In this document: positions 25,798-34,483 of the stretch, one piece after another
Position numbering within the stretch: position 1 is the first letter of the stretch
Layout of the letters: each line of letters opens with the position of its first letter
From: Burkholderiales bacterium
GTDB taxonomy: Bacteria; Pseudomonadota; Gammaproteobacteria; Burkholderiales; Nitrosomonadaceae
Direction of reading: 5' to 3'
DNA length: 64,000 nucleotides
Assembly: GCA_024235795.1 (NCBI GenBank)
Contig: JACKLR010000003.1
Coordinates: 372,001 to 436,000, forward strand
Made by a program: the position numbers and the translations under genes
The notes under the pieces: generated by a model
Databases searched by the model: none
What the model was told of the DNA's origin: nothing
Seen by the model: only the letters and a program-made list of their open reading frames with translations

Positions 25798-26580
25798 TTG
25801 CAAATTGATAAATATTTAATGAAGTATAGAAAAAATTTTATTTATTATTTAGTGAATTTGCCTGAATGGGTTTGGGTATTGATTTATATTTACCTATTTA
25901 GTATGACAATTATTCCTTTCTTAGTGGGTGGTTGGGAATATTTGTTGAGTGTTTGGTATAGATGGCAAGCATTAAACGTTGGTATTCTGGCTTTTATATC
26001 AAGCGTTATTGCATTAAATATTTCAAGACTAAATGCTGATGAAGCGCGACATCGGAAATTTATTGCAGCCAAATCCTTTTTACCAGAAGCTTTAAGTGAA
26101 CTGACAACATATTTTCGCTGTAGTGCATGCTTATTTATTGAAGCTTGGCCAAGAGTAAATGATAATACAGATAATTGCCAAACTCCATTGCAGGTAAAAG
26201 CTCCGAATTTACCTTCTGGATATAAGAAAGTTTTTAGTCATTGTATAGAATTTGCAGATTCAGATATTGGTAATTACTTGGCCTATATCTTGATGCGCCT
26301 TCAAATTCATCATTCGCGTTTAATAGAACTAGAAAATAGTTTTAAAGAGAATAGCAAACGCGTATTAGTTTCTCGAAATATAGTGAACTATCTTTTTAAT
26401 CTTGCCGAATTGCAAGCACTAGTTAATAAGATCTTTGAATTTTCTAGAAGCAATGGACCATTCGATGATAGTAGATTAACATGGGATGACTTTAAAACTG
26501 CCTATTGTAACCTTAAAATAGATTTTGAAATCTATGATGACCTTGAAAGTTTCACAAAGAATTTAATCAATAAAAGGTAG
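25798..26580 (+). CDS. Unknown AT-rich protein with two transmembrane helices
   Basis: 260 residues from TTG 25798 (ATG 25819 is possible). There are two hydrophobic helices near the N-terminus (VWVLIYIYLFSMTIIPFLVG and ILAFISSVIALNISRL), and the rest is soluble and mainly helical. No family is recognised. Codon use is far more AT-rich than neighbouring lipid genes, a mark of recent acquisition. It lies between phage and toxin-antitoxin remnants, so a defence or phage-borne role is possible but unproven. Confidence 0.55.
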   Translation: MQIDKYLMKYRKNFIYYLVNLPEWVWVLIYIYLFSMTIIPFLVGGWEYLLSVWYRWQALNVGILAFISSVIALNISRLNADEARHRKFIAAKSFLPEALSELTTYFRCSACLFIEAWPRVNDNTDNCQTPLQVKAPNLPSGYKKVFSHCIEFADSDIGNYLAYILMRLQIHHSRLIELENSFKENSKRVLVSRNIVNYLFNLAELQALVNKIFEFSRSNGPFDDSRLTWDDFKTAYCNLKIDFEIYDDLESFTKNLINKR

Positions 26581-26787
26581 CTTGAAGTAGTGCGTTGATC
26601 CGAAGTAATTATGGTTATTGTGTCGAACGCTCAATTTGTATTTAAATTGTCAAGCTGAAAAGCGGTAAGTGACTTATAAAGTACAGTTAGTTTAAAAAAA
26701 CTAAGAAATAAATAATTTACTTCTTTACAAAACAAAAGAGGTAAATAACATAAATAAATATCTTTTTATAGCTTCTATATAACGACA

Positions 26788-27276
26788 TTATAAGATTGTT
26801 ATTTTCTTGCCTGTATATGTTTTAGCGTTTTTTTCAATTTGAGCCTGTAGCTCATTTTTTGCAGAAATGAATTTTTTAAATGCTTCATTATATTCTGGAT
26901 TTTTATCTAGCTGTTCACGGACGCGTTTTCTGTCGTTTGGCTTATGATGCTTTTCTGCAATCTCACAAAGATTTTTAAATGATTCATTATAAAATTCTAT
27001 AGCTCTTTTGAGCTCTGAAAAATATAGTATTGCTAGAAGTTGCATTATATTCTCGTGTTTTAGTGATATTACAACTTCATCAAAATCATTGCTATCTTTG
27101 CTATTAAGTAGTTTTATTGAAGAATCAAAACTATTTAAAAACGATATTGCCAATTCTTCATATTTTTCTCGTAAAAATATTTTTTGTTTTTCTTTATTTT
27201 TTATTCTGTCGCGAAAGTATGCTGCGATTTCTGATATTACTACACCTAAAAGCACACCAATCATTCCTTCAGACAT
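26788..27276 (-). CDS. Unknown membrane-anchored coiled-coil-like protein
   Basis: 162 residues, AAGGAG 6 nt before ATG 27276. It has a short hydrophobic N-terminus (MIGVLLGVVISEIAAYF) and then a long charged helical stretch (DRIKNKEKQKIFLREKYEEL onward). This is the layout of small membrane-tethered effector or sensor proteins. No family is recognised. It is divergent from the next gene, with 82 nt between the two starts. Confidence 0.6.
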   Translation of the reverse strand: MSEGMIGVLLGVVISEIAAYFRDRIKNKEKQKIFLREKYEELAISFLNSFDSSIKLLNSKDSNDFDEVVISLKHENIMQLLAILYFSELKRAIEFYNESFKNLCEIAEKHHKPNDRKRVREQLDKNPEYNEAFKKFISAKNELQAQIEKNAKTYTGKKITIL

Positions 27277-27358
27277 TTCATTCTCCTTGATTCATTTAAA
27301 GACGAAATTTAGTTGGTATGATATTTTAATAACTACAAGCTTATAAATTTTTTCTTTC

Positions 27359-28060
27359 ATGACTTCTACCGCTGATACCTATACCGTTGAAACGCGATTT
27401 TCGATGGCAAAGCAATTTCTTATTGCGTCTGCTATTTTCATCCATCGTCTACGTTTAATAGAGAATGAGAAAATTCCAAGGGAGAAAGTATCTGATGATT
27501 TATGGCGAGAACATCAAGGTCTTGCGACTTCAGTCATTATGCAGTGCGCTGCAGCCCTTGAAACTGAGGCACATGAAATCTGTTTGTATGGCTATGGTGC
27601 ATTTGGTGCTGCAAACAAAGATGATATTCGACGTATTCTTTTTTCATTTACTGGTCTAATAGATAAACTTTCAACAATGGATCGATTTGTAACGATCTTA
27701 CGTCTTCTTGAAAAACCTGAATTAAATAAAGGAAGTAATCCTTTTCAGAGTGCAGAAAAGGTTATTCAGCTTCGAAATGAGCTTGTACATTACAAGTCAT
27801 ATTTTGGCAATGAAATGAAAAATGACAAATCTAAAGGCAAAAATTTATTTTCGTTTCTTGAACCTCTAAAACACAAACCATTTTATTTCTTTGATTATCC
27901 GAACATTAATTTTTTCCCTCATCGGTGTTTAAATGCGGATTGTGGTGCTTGGGCTTTTAAATCAGTGGTAGATTTCTTAGAAGAATTCTATAAAGCATTA
28001 GGTGTTTTAAATTGTTCTAATGAATTTGATGATCTACGTTCACGAGTTAAGTTGCATTAA
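27359..28060 (+). CDS. Unknown protein with HEPN-like R-x4-H motif
   Basis: 233 residues, mostly helical. VIQLRNELVHYK contains R-N-x3-H, the signature seen in HEPN ribonuclease and related helical domains. FPHRCLNADCGAWAF resembles the end of proteins of unknown function that carry such domains. It is AT-rich and divergent from the membrane-tethered gene. Ribonuclease activity is only suggested by the motif. Confidence 0.55.
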   Translation: MTSTADTYTVETRFSMAKQFLIASAIFIHRLRLIENEKIPREKVSDDLWREHQGLATSVIMQCAAALETEAHEICLYGYGAFGAANKDDIRRILFSFTGLIDKLSTMDRFVTILRLLEKPELNKGSNPFQSAEKVIQLRNELVHYKSYFGNEMKNDKSKGKNLFSFLEPLKHKPFYFFDYPNINFFPHRCLNADCGAWAFKSVVDFLEEFYKALGVLNCSNEFDDLRSRVKLH

Positions 28061-28145
28061 GTTTATATCCTTTTTATTTATAGGGTAAATTATCTTTTTC
28101 TTAAATACGTTATAGTAAACTGCAATACTTTTTACTATTAACAGA

Positions 28146-28322
28146 AAACCAGGGTCAGGTCGAAAAACCAGGGTCAGGTCGCGAATCAAGAAAAAAATGA
28201 GTTTCAGTCTATGTCAAGCCCACTCCGTTTAAAATTTCCGAATGCGCTTCATCATAATCATCATCTGGTATAGTCTATCTGACTGACTGCCCTGGATGTT
28301 GCTCCAAACTTGTTGATGATGT
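28146..28322. repeat. Dispersed repeat copy 1 (about 175 bp)
   Basis: It begins with two tandem copies of ACCAGGGTCAGGTCG, then GCGAATCAAGAAAAA, TCAGTCTATGTC, TCCGTTTAAAATTTCCGAAT, GACTGACTGCC and GTTGATGATGTCA. Most of these blocks recur in order at 29033-29180, and the first half recurs at 30351-30440. Read on the minus strand it contains a decayed coding end (FGATSRAVSQ, then DDDYDEAHSEILNG). Confidence 0.75.
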
Positions 28323-28343
28323 CATATATGCTATCATTGATGC

Positions 28344-28769
28344 ATGGCCGAAACAATTGTAGTTGACACCAGTGTGATTATAAGCGCCCTGATAGGCAAA
28401 AGAGGTGCAAGTCGGGAAATACTTAGAAAGAGTCTGTCAGGTGAATATAAGCCACTTATTAGCAATGCCTTATTTCAGGAATATGAAGATGTCAGCAACA
28501 GGAAGAAAATAATTGACGGTTGTCCTCTTACCAGAAGTGAGATTGAGGAACTGTTGAAAGCACTATACGGAGTTTGTCGGTGGGTGCCTATTTACTATTT
28601 ATGGCGGCCGAATAGTGTAGATGAAGGCGATAACTTTTTAATTGAATTGGCTTTGGCGGGTAACGCTACATCAATTGTGACGAATAATGTTAGCGACTTG
28701 CGAAATGCAGAGCTGAAGTTTCCTGGCATAAAAATCGTAACGCCAGGTGAGATGTTGAGAGGTAAATAA
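28344..28769 (+). CDS. PIN-domain toxin
   Basis: 141 residues. TIVVDTSVIISALIG holds the first catalytic Asp, DEGDNFLIELAL the later acidic residues and SIVTNNVSDL the last. This is the PF13470-type PIN family, a magnesium-dependent RNase in most cases. The RHH gene follows after 1 nt, giving toxin-then-antitoxin order. Both sit between two copies of the dispersed repeat. Confidence 0.8.
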   Translation: MAETIVVDTSVIISALIGKRGASREILRKSLSGEYKPLISNALFQEYEDVSNRKKIIDGCPLTRSEIEELLKALYGVCRWVPIYYLWRPNSVDEGDNFLIELALAGNATSIVTNNVSDLRNAELKFPGIKIVTPGEMLRGK

Positions 28770-28770
28770 C

Positions 28771-28995
28771 ATGGCTACATTAACTGTCCGGTTACCGGAT
28801 GACAAACACGGGCGCTTGAAAGCACTGGCGCGGCATAGGCATATGAGTGTTAATAAATTAATTGAGGAATTGTCTACGCAGGCATTAACTGAATTTGATA
28901 GCGAAGTACGCTTCCGTGCATTGGCTGCTAGCGGAAACATAGATAAAGGCTTAAAGCTGCTTGATGAATTAGATAAACATTTTTCCAAGGAATAA
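28771..28995 (+). CDS. Ribbon-helix-helix antitoxin
   Basis: 74 residues. MATLTVRLPDDKHGRLKALARHR is a classic RHH (CopG/Arc-like) strand and first helix, and MSVNKLIEELSTQAL is the second helix. It should repress its own operon as a dimer and bind the PIN toxin with its C-terminal tail. Confidence 0.82.
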   Translation: MATLTVRLPDDKHGRLKALARHRHMSVNKLIEELSTQALTEFDSEVRFRALAASGNIDKGLKLLDELDKHFSKE

Positions 28996-29032
28996 CGCTG
29001 TGCTGTGCTTCGACCGAAGCCAACACAATCCC

Positions 29033-29180
29033 GGGCCGCGAACCAAGAAAAAATGAGTGTATGCTTCAGTCTATGTCTAGCCCGCTCCGTTTAAAATTTC
29101 CGAATACGTTTTATCATAATCATCAGGTGCAGCTATTTGACTGACTGCCATGGATGTTGCTCCATGCTTGTTGGTGATGT
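29033..29180. repeat. Dispersed repeat copy 2 (about 150 bp)
   Basis: It shares with copy 1 the ordered blocks GAACCAAGAAAAAATGAG, CTTCAGTCTATGTC, CTCCGTTTAAAATTTCCGAA, TTTGACTGACTGCC, ATGGATGTTGCTCCA and TTGGTGATGTCA. On the minus strand one frame is open through KHGATSMAVSQIAAPDDYDK to EILNGAG and then TAG, so the repeat includes the 3' end of an unidentified gene. Confidence 0.72.
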
Positions 29181-29272
29181 CAACACGCAGCCGTAAGCTA
29201 TCGGCTACTTTAAAGCTATTTTGTGGCCATTTATGCGTTGCATTACGGCTAATTTGAGGCTACATTGTGGTT

Positions 29273-30331
29273 ATGAGTTGGAAACTTAAATACACCATCA
29301 CAGACCAGTTGCTTTCGACCATGCGTGAAATTGGCGAAGCTATCGGCGAAATCAAAAGTTTTGGAATAACCAAAAAAACATTGGCGCGTCTGGAATTGGA
29401 GGCCAGAGAATTGTCATCATATGCTTCAACCAGCATTGAGGGTAATCCGCTGCCACTGACCGATGTAAAAAAACTGCTCAAAACCAGAAAAGCGCATGTG
29501 CGCGATACCGAGCGTGAAGTGCTTAATTACAATAAAACACTACAAGCACTTTATACCTCAGTACGCTCCGGTAAATTTACGCTCAACCTGAAAACGCTTG
29601 AAAAAATACAAAAACAGGTTGTTGATGGATTAATGGACAGTCCAGACGATTGCGGCCATATTCGGCAAGCACCAGCCGTAATTCGTAATCCAAGAAAAAT
29701 TAATGAAATTGTTTTTATTCCGCCAGACGCTAAAGATGTCACGGTTCTGTTAAATGAATTGAACGATTTTGTTAACACGCACATTGGCAAGATTGACTCT
29801 ATTATTCTGGCCGGTTTGTTCCATCGCCAATATGTCATTATCCATCCATTTATGGATGGAAACGGACGCACTGCGCGTTTACTAACAACTGCTATTCTAG
29901 GTAAAGCGGGACTGGATTTGTTTGAGATCTTCAGTTTCGAGAACTATTACAACCAGAACATCACACGCTATTTCAAAGCTGTCGGTCTAGAAGGTGACTA
30001 TTACGAATTAAAAGATTCTATTGATTTTACGCATTGGCTGGAATATTTCGCTGACGGCATTCTGGATGAATTACGGCGCATTCGCAAAACATTGCCTGAA
30101 ACAATATCAACATCGCCGCGTCTTGAACCGCATCACAAACAAATTCTCGATTACATTAGCGAACACGGCAGCATCACGCAACGTGAATATGGAAGTATTT
30201 CAACCCGTAGTCTGGCTGCACGGAAATTGGATATTGAGAAACTTCTGAATTTTGAGCTTGTTGAAGCAAAGGGGGCTGGACGAGGAACATACTATGTAAG
30301 AAAAATGTATGCGTCCGGTATGTCCGTCTAG
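29273..30331 (+). CDS. Fic-family AMPylase with N-terminal inhibitory helix
   Basis: 352 residues. The active site HPFMDGNGRTARL fits HxFx(D/E)GNGRxxR. The inhibitory motif (S/T)xxxE(G/N) is present near residue 50 as STSIEGN, so this is a class II self-inhibited Fic protein. The C-terminus has a winged-helix-like segment (HHKQILDYISEHGSITQREY). Fic enzymes transfer AMP or another nucleotide to target proteins. The ATG is preferred over GTG 29267, and no strong ribosome-binding site is seen. It is flanked by repeat copies 2 and 3. Confidence 0.85.
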   Translation: MSWKLKYTITDQLLSTMREIGEAIGEIKSFGITKKTLARLELEARELSSYASTSIEGNPLPLTDVKKLLKTRKAHVRDTEREVLNYNKTLQALYTSVRSGKFTLNLKTLEKIQKQVVDGLMDSPDDCGHIRQAPAVIRNPRKINEIVFIPPDAKDVTVLLNELNDFVNTHIGKIDSIILAGLFHRQYVIIHPFMDGNGRTARLLTTAILGKAGLDLFEIFSFENYYNQNITRYFKAVGLEGDYYELKDSIDFTHWLEYFADGILDELRRIRKTLPETISTSPRLEPHHKQILDYISEHGSITQREYGSISTRSLAARKLDIEKLLNFELVEAKGAGRGTYYVRKMYASGMSV

Positions 30332-30350
30332 AAATTTTCTCGTTCTAAGG

Positions 30351-30440
30351 AAAACTAGGTCGCGAATCAAGAAAAATGAGTGTATGTTTAGTCCATGTCA
30401 AGATCATTCTATTTGGAATTTCTGAACGCGCTTTATCACG
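30351..30440. repeat. Dispersed repeat copy 3 (partial) downstream of fic
   Basis: AGGTCGCGAATCAAGAAAAA, TGAGTGTATG, AGTCCATGTCAAG and GAACGCGCTTTATCA match the left half of copies 1 and 2, with more divergence. A further fragment (CAGGGTCGAGAATCAAGAAC, and GGTCGCGAATAATGAAAA) is at 30732-30781, just before the IS4 remnant. Confidence 0.6.
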
Positions 30441-30540
30441 TGAAATGATGTGGAGACCGGCTTGAAACATTTATTAAGACGATGTGACGGCCTGAGATGC
30501 AATCAATCACGTGCTCGACTGAAATCTACCGAACAACACC

Positions 30541-30690
30541 TCATGTTTGTGCTTTCCTCTTGAGTGCTTTTAACATTGACAGCAATTCTGGGATGTCATC
30601 CTGAGTGATGCTCAAAAGTGTGTCGTTGTCGATACCGAGATATCCGTGAAGAATCGGTTACGCGTAGCGATGACGTTCAACGGTACAGTA
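30541..30690 (-). pseudogene. HepT-type RNase toxin remnant (C-terminal end)
   Basis: On the minus strand, LHGYLGIDNDTLLSITQDD followed by PELLSMLKALKRKAQT and a stop at 30541-30543 is the end of a HepT/DUF86 HEPN protein. The R-N-R before it is one nt out of frame, at the catalytic R-x4-6-H site. The rest of the gene is absent. Confidence 0.62.
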
Positions 30691-30794
30691 CGCAGCCGTT
30701 TACTCTTGCTATTTTGAGGAACACACAAGATCAGGGTCGAGAATCAAGAACATGCGGTCACGGGGTCGCGAATAATGAAAAGTAAGAATTACTG

Positions 30795-31175
30795 TTGGGA
30801 CTATCGTTTACAAAAACAAAAATTCATGATTATGGACCAGACTCTTGCTTGAAACCGGCGGCGAGAACCATTGCCAATGTCTATAAGGCGCACTGGCAAG
30901 TGGAACTTTTCTTCAAATGGATCAAACAGAACCTTAAAATCAAATCGTTTGTCGGAACCAGCAAAAATGCCGTCATGACACAAATCTGGATCGCATTATG
31001 TGTCTATTTACTGATCGCGTTTATCAAATTCCAATCAAAGATTCATATCAGTATGCAACCGATACTACAATTATTGCAGCTCAGTCTTTTTGAAAAACGC
31101 GATCTCATGGCACTGCTGCGAGGCGATCCTCTTATTGATCGTTACCCGCCAGATAATCAACCAACATTGTTTTGA
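30795..31175 (+). pseudogene. IS4-family transposase remnant (C-terminal end)
   Basis: 126 codons. YKAHWQVELFFKWIKQNLKIKSF is the conserved C-terminal Y-x2-R/H-W-x-V-E-L-F-F-K-W block of IS4 transposases, and GTSKNAVMTQIWIALCVYLL follows. The DDE domain before it is missing, so this is a non-functional fragment. Confidence 0.8.
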
Positions 31176-31373
31176 ATGCAAAAGTTAACGGGACAGCAGT
31201 GATAATCAATATTAAGTTCTCCGGATACGTTACGGTACAGCTACAAACGTTGGGGCAGGGATCAAAATGTATTCAGCTATGATTCAGCTTTAAGACCATA
31301 CAATTTTGGTCATAAAAATCAAGTTGGCAATACTTATTTACCAATTTTATTTAATCAATTCATGGAGGCGATC

Positions 31374-31727
31374 ATGAATACAAAAAAATTTGTAATATTA
31401 TTTACCGTAATCGCAACGATTTTATTAAGTGGGTGTGTGGCACCTCCTTATTATGGGGGAACAGGATATTATGGAGGCGTCAGGAGTAGCTACGGATATC
31501 AACCAGCATTTTATGGTAATCAAAGATATTTCAGTGGACATAGGCATTTCCAGGGCGGATATAAACATTATGGTAGAGGACATGGCCATTTACATAGCGG
31601 ACACAGACACAACTTCCGCGGTGGTCATAATCATTTCAGAGGCAGTCACGGACACTTCGGAAGCAGTCATTCACACTCCCGCGGCGGACATAGGGGGGGC
31701 GGTCACAGAGGCGGTCGTCATCATTGA
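31374..31727 (+). CDS. His/Gly-rich lipoprotein, putative metal binder
   Basis: 117 residues. GGAGG precedes ATG 31374. A lipoprotein signal ends in LLSGC. The mature part is Gly/Tyr-rich and then a series of His-Gly repeats (GHGHLHSGHRHNFRGGHNHF and similar) to the end in RHH. Such tails bind Ni, Zn or Cu in other proteins. Function is inferred only from composition. The out-of-frame ORF over the repeats is a shadow. Confidence 0.7.
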   Translation: MNTKKFVILFTVIATILLSGCVAPPYYGGTGYYGGVRSSYGYQPAFYGNQRYFSGHRHFQGGYKHYGRGHGHLHSGHRHNFRGGHNHFRGSHGHFGSSHSHSRGGHRGGGHRGGRHH

Positions 31728-31963
31728 TGACCCATAATTTTCTTTGTTTTGAGGATAATGAGCTACAAATTCGCTCAATACAAGCGACCTTACACAAAAG
31801 AAGGTAACAGATCAGACCGCAAGGAATGAATATGAAAAACCTCAATAAACATTCTTTGAAATCTGGATAATTTAAAGCGTTAAAACAACAGAAGATGAAC
31901 GCGGTAGATTTGCTGTAAAATAACGGCTGATAAAATGTACATACTGCAATTGCAAATTAACAC

Positions 31964-33037
31964 GTGACTACTCATCATTCTGACACTAATAGTTCAACGC
32001 ATTCTTCAACAGCGCCGCTTTCCTATCGTGATGCCGGTGTCGACATCGACGCCGGCGATCGACTCATACACAACATCAAGCCTTTCGCCAAACGCACTTT
32101 GCGCCCCGAAGTATTAACCGGTATCGGTGGATTTGGCGCTTTATTCGAGATTTCCAGGAAATACCAGAATCCGGTGCTGGTATCCGGCACCGACGGTGTT
32201 GGCACCAAACTAAAACTTGCATTTCAATTGAACAAGCATGACAGCATCGGTATTGACCTGGTTGCAATGAGTGTCAACGACATACTGGTGCTCGGTGCCG
32301 AGCCGTTGTTTTTCCTGGACTATTACGCTTGCGGAAAACTCGATGTGGATACGGCAACAACCGTTGTCAGCGGCATCGCCACCGGTTGTGAACAAGCGGG
32401 TTGCGCATTGATTGGCGGTGAGACAGCAGAAATGCCGGATATGTATTCAGCGGGTGAATATGATCTGGCCGGGTTTGCAGTGGGTGTTGTTGAAAAAGAC
32501 CAGATTATAAACGGCTCAACTATACAACCTGGCGACGCTGTGATTGGCCTAGCATCGAATGGCGCGCATTCCAACGGCTATTCATTGATCCGGAAAATTA
32601 TCAACGATAACCGGATCGATTTATCAGAAGATTTTCATGGCAAACCCATCAGCGATATCATTATGGCGCCAACCAGAATCTATGCAAAATCGGTGCTGAC
32701 ATTAATAAAACAGGTTTCCGTTAAAGGCCTTGCGCACATCACCGGAGGCGGTTTAGTTGAAAACCTGCCACGCATTTTACCGGCCAATACTGCCGCAGTA
32801 CTGCACAAAAAAGCTTGGGAAATACCCCCGCTATTTCACTGGCTGCAACAACAGGGCAATGTGAATGAAGCGGAAATGTTCCGCGTATTTAATTGTGGTA
32901 TCGGCATGATTGTAATAGTTGCCGCCGATCAGGCAGAAGCCGCGATTCAATGTCTGCAAGAGAACGGTGAGATCGTTTATCTCATGGGCGAAATAAAACA
33001 CCACGATCCAAACCAGCCTGCCGTTGTTCTCATTTAA
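31964..33037 (+). CDS. purM: Phosphoribosylformylglycinamidine cyclo-ligase PurM
   Basis: 357 residues, AIR synthetase of purine synthesis. Conserved blocks: SYRDAGVDIDAGD, GGFGALFE, VSGTDGVGTKLKLA, GIDLVAMSVND, LGAEPLFFLDY and GGETAEMPDMY. The start is GTG 31964. purN follows 22 nt later, so the pair is an operon. Confidence 0.95.
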   Translation: MTTHHSDTNSSTHSSTAPLSYRDAGVDIDAGDRLIHNIKPFAKRTLRPEVLTGIGGFGALFEISRKYQNPVLVSGTDGVGTKLKLAFQLNKHDSIGIDLVAMSVNDILVLGAEPLFFLDYYACGKLDVDTATTVVSGIATGCEQAGCALIGGETAEMPDMYSAGEYDLAGFAVGVVEKDQIINGSTIQPGDAVIGLASNGAHSNGYSLIRKIINDNRIDLSEDFHGKPISDIIMAPTRIYAKSVLTLIKQVSVKGLAHITGGGLVENLPRILPANTAAVLHKKAWEIPPLFHWLQQQGNVNEAEMFRVFNCGIGMIVIVAADQAEAAIQCLQENGEIVYLMGEIKHHDPNQPAVVLI

Positions 33038-33059
33038 GCGCAGTATTGCAAGATTTGTT

Positions 33060-33698
33060 ATGAAAACGCTTGTTATTCTGATATCCGGACGCGGCAGCAA
33101 TATGCAGGCATTACTTGAGGCCAAATTGCCAGTCGATCGTATCGTGGTTATCAGCAGCAATCCGAATGCCGAAGGTCTTATAACAGCAACAGAATTAGGC
33201 ATACAGACAGCAAGCATTGATCACCGCGCTTTTTCTGACCGCGAAACATTTGATGCAGCATTGGCCGATGAAATTGACAGTTATCAGCCTGTTCTGATCG
33301 TGCTTGCCGGTTTTATGCGCATTCTCACTGACGATTTTGTTCTGCGTTATCAGGGCAGACTAATGAATATTCATCCGTCATTGTTGCCCGCTTTTACAGG
33401 TCTGCGGACACACCAGCGTGCATTGCAGGAAGGCGTAAAAATTCACGGTTGCACCGTGCATTTTGTAACGCCGAAACTCGATCATGGCCCTATTGTGATT
33501 CAAGCAGCCGTCCCAATATTTCCCAATGATACCGATAAAACACTGGCCGAACGCGTGTTGCAACAGGAGCATCGTATATACCCTCAAGCTGTTCGCTGGT
33601 TTCTACAAGGTCAGCTCAAACTTTCGGCTCGTACTGTAGTAGTAAACGACGCCCGTGTTCATGATTGGGTTATCTATTCACCAGGATTGCAGGAATGA
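33060..33698 (+). CDS. purN: Phosphoribosylglycinamide formyltransferase PurN
   Basis: 212 residues from ATG 33060. It starts LVILISGRGSNMQALLEA and contains FMRILTDDFV, MNIHPSLLPAFTGLRTHQRA and HFVTPKLDHGPIV, the folate and catalytic Asn-His-Asp region. It converts GAR to formyl-GAR. It overlaps the next gene by ATGA. Confidence 0.95.
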   Translation: MKTLVILISGRGSNMQALLEAKLPVDRIVVISSNPNAEGLITATELGIQTASIDHRAFSDRETFDAALADEIDSYQPVLIVLAGFMRILTDDFVLRYQGRLMNIHPSLLPAFTGLRTHQRALQEGVKIHGCTVHFVTPKLDHGPIVIQAAVPIFPNDTDKTLAERVLQQEHRIYPQAVRWFLQGQLKLSARTVVVNDARVHDWVIYSPGLQE

Positions 33699-34468
33699 AA
33701 TTTTTTCTAATACTTTTCATGTTTTGGGGAATTGAGCATACAGTCCTTGCAGCGGAAAAAAAGGCAGAAGAAAACATTGCAGATAAAATACCTGCACGCA
33801 TTCATATCAGTTATACCGTTCATACCGGCATCGGGCATGGTGAATTGAATGAAATTGTCGATATCAGCCAGAAAAGTGATACGCATACATTTAACATCAG
33901 CAGTAATGCACAGGCAACCGGTATCTTCAAGGTCATCAAGCCCGGCAATATTGTTCGAAATAGCCGCGGCACCGTAACCAAGAAAGGCTTGCAGCCAACC
34001 TATTACTCTGATCAGCGCACAAATAACAAACCCAGCCTGGCACTGTTCGACTGGGAAAACCAGACTTTAACCCTCAGACATGAAGATAAAGAAACTGTGG
34101 AACCCCTCGCCTCAGGCACGCTTGATCGCTTAAGCCTATCGTACAGTTTCATTTTCTCATCACCTGCAAACCTTCAACCGGGCGCATTGCTGGAAATCTA
34201 TGTAACCGATGGACGCGGTTTACAGTTAATACAGTTTAAGGTCAGTCAAGAAAAGCTCAACACACCCTTAGGTGAATTAGAAACCATCTTGCTCACAAAA
34301 CTGCATACAAAACAAGACAAAATGCAAAGAAAAATATGGCTTGCTCCTCGTTATCATATGATACCTGTACGTATTCAATCCGTTGAAACAGACGGCCTCG
34401 AAGTTGATAAAATGATTGCCAGCATTGACTTGGGCAACACCGACAACTATTCTTGTTGCAGCCATTAA
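33695..34468 (+). CDS. DUF3108 exported protein
   Basis: 257 residues from ATG 33695 (overlaps purN stop). A signal peptide (MKFFLILFMFWGIEHTVLA) is followed by a beta-rich domain with IHISYTVHTGIGHGELNEIV and RKIWLAPRYHMIPVRIQ, typical of DUF3108, a periplasmic barrel-like domain often found beside purN in betaproteobacteria. Its role is unknown. Confidence 0.78.
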   Translation: MKFFLILFMFWGIEHTVLAAEKKAEENIADKIPARIHISYTVHTGIGHGELNEIVDISQKSDTHTFNISSNAQATGIFKVIKPGNIVRNSRGTVTKKGLQPTYYSDQRTNNKPSLALFDWENQTLTLRHEDKETVEPLASGTLDRLSLSYSFIFSSPANLQPGALLEIYVTDGRGLQLIQFKVSQEKLNTPLGELETILLTKLHTKQDKMQRKIWLAPRYHMIPVRIQSVETDGLEVDKMIASIDLGNTDNYSCCSH

Positions 34469-34483
34469 AATAATTCACAAAAA

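Noticed and set aside
28146..28178. Two tandem 15-mers looking like a tiny CRISPR
   Set aside because: Only two units with a 2-nt gap, no spacers of regular size and no cas genes.
31429..31737. Second protein overlapping the His/Gly-rich lipoprotein in another frame
   Set aside because: Its open frame is a by-product of the repetitive codons. The lipoprotein has the ribosome-binding site and signal peptide.
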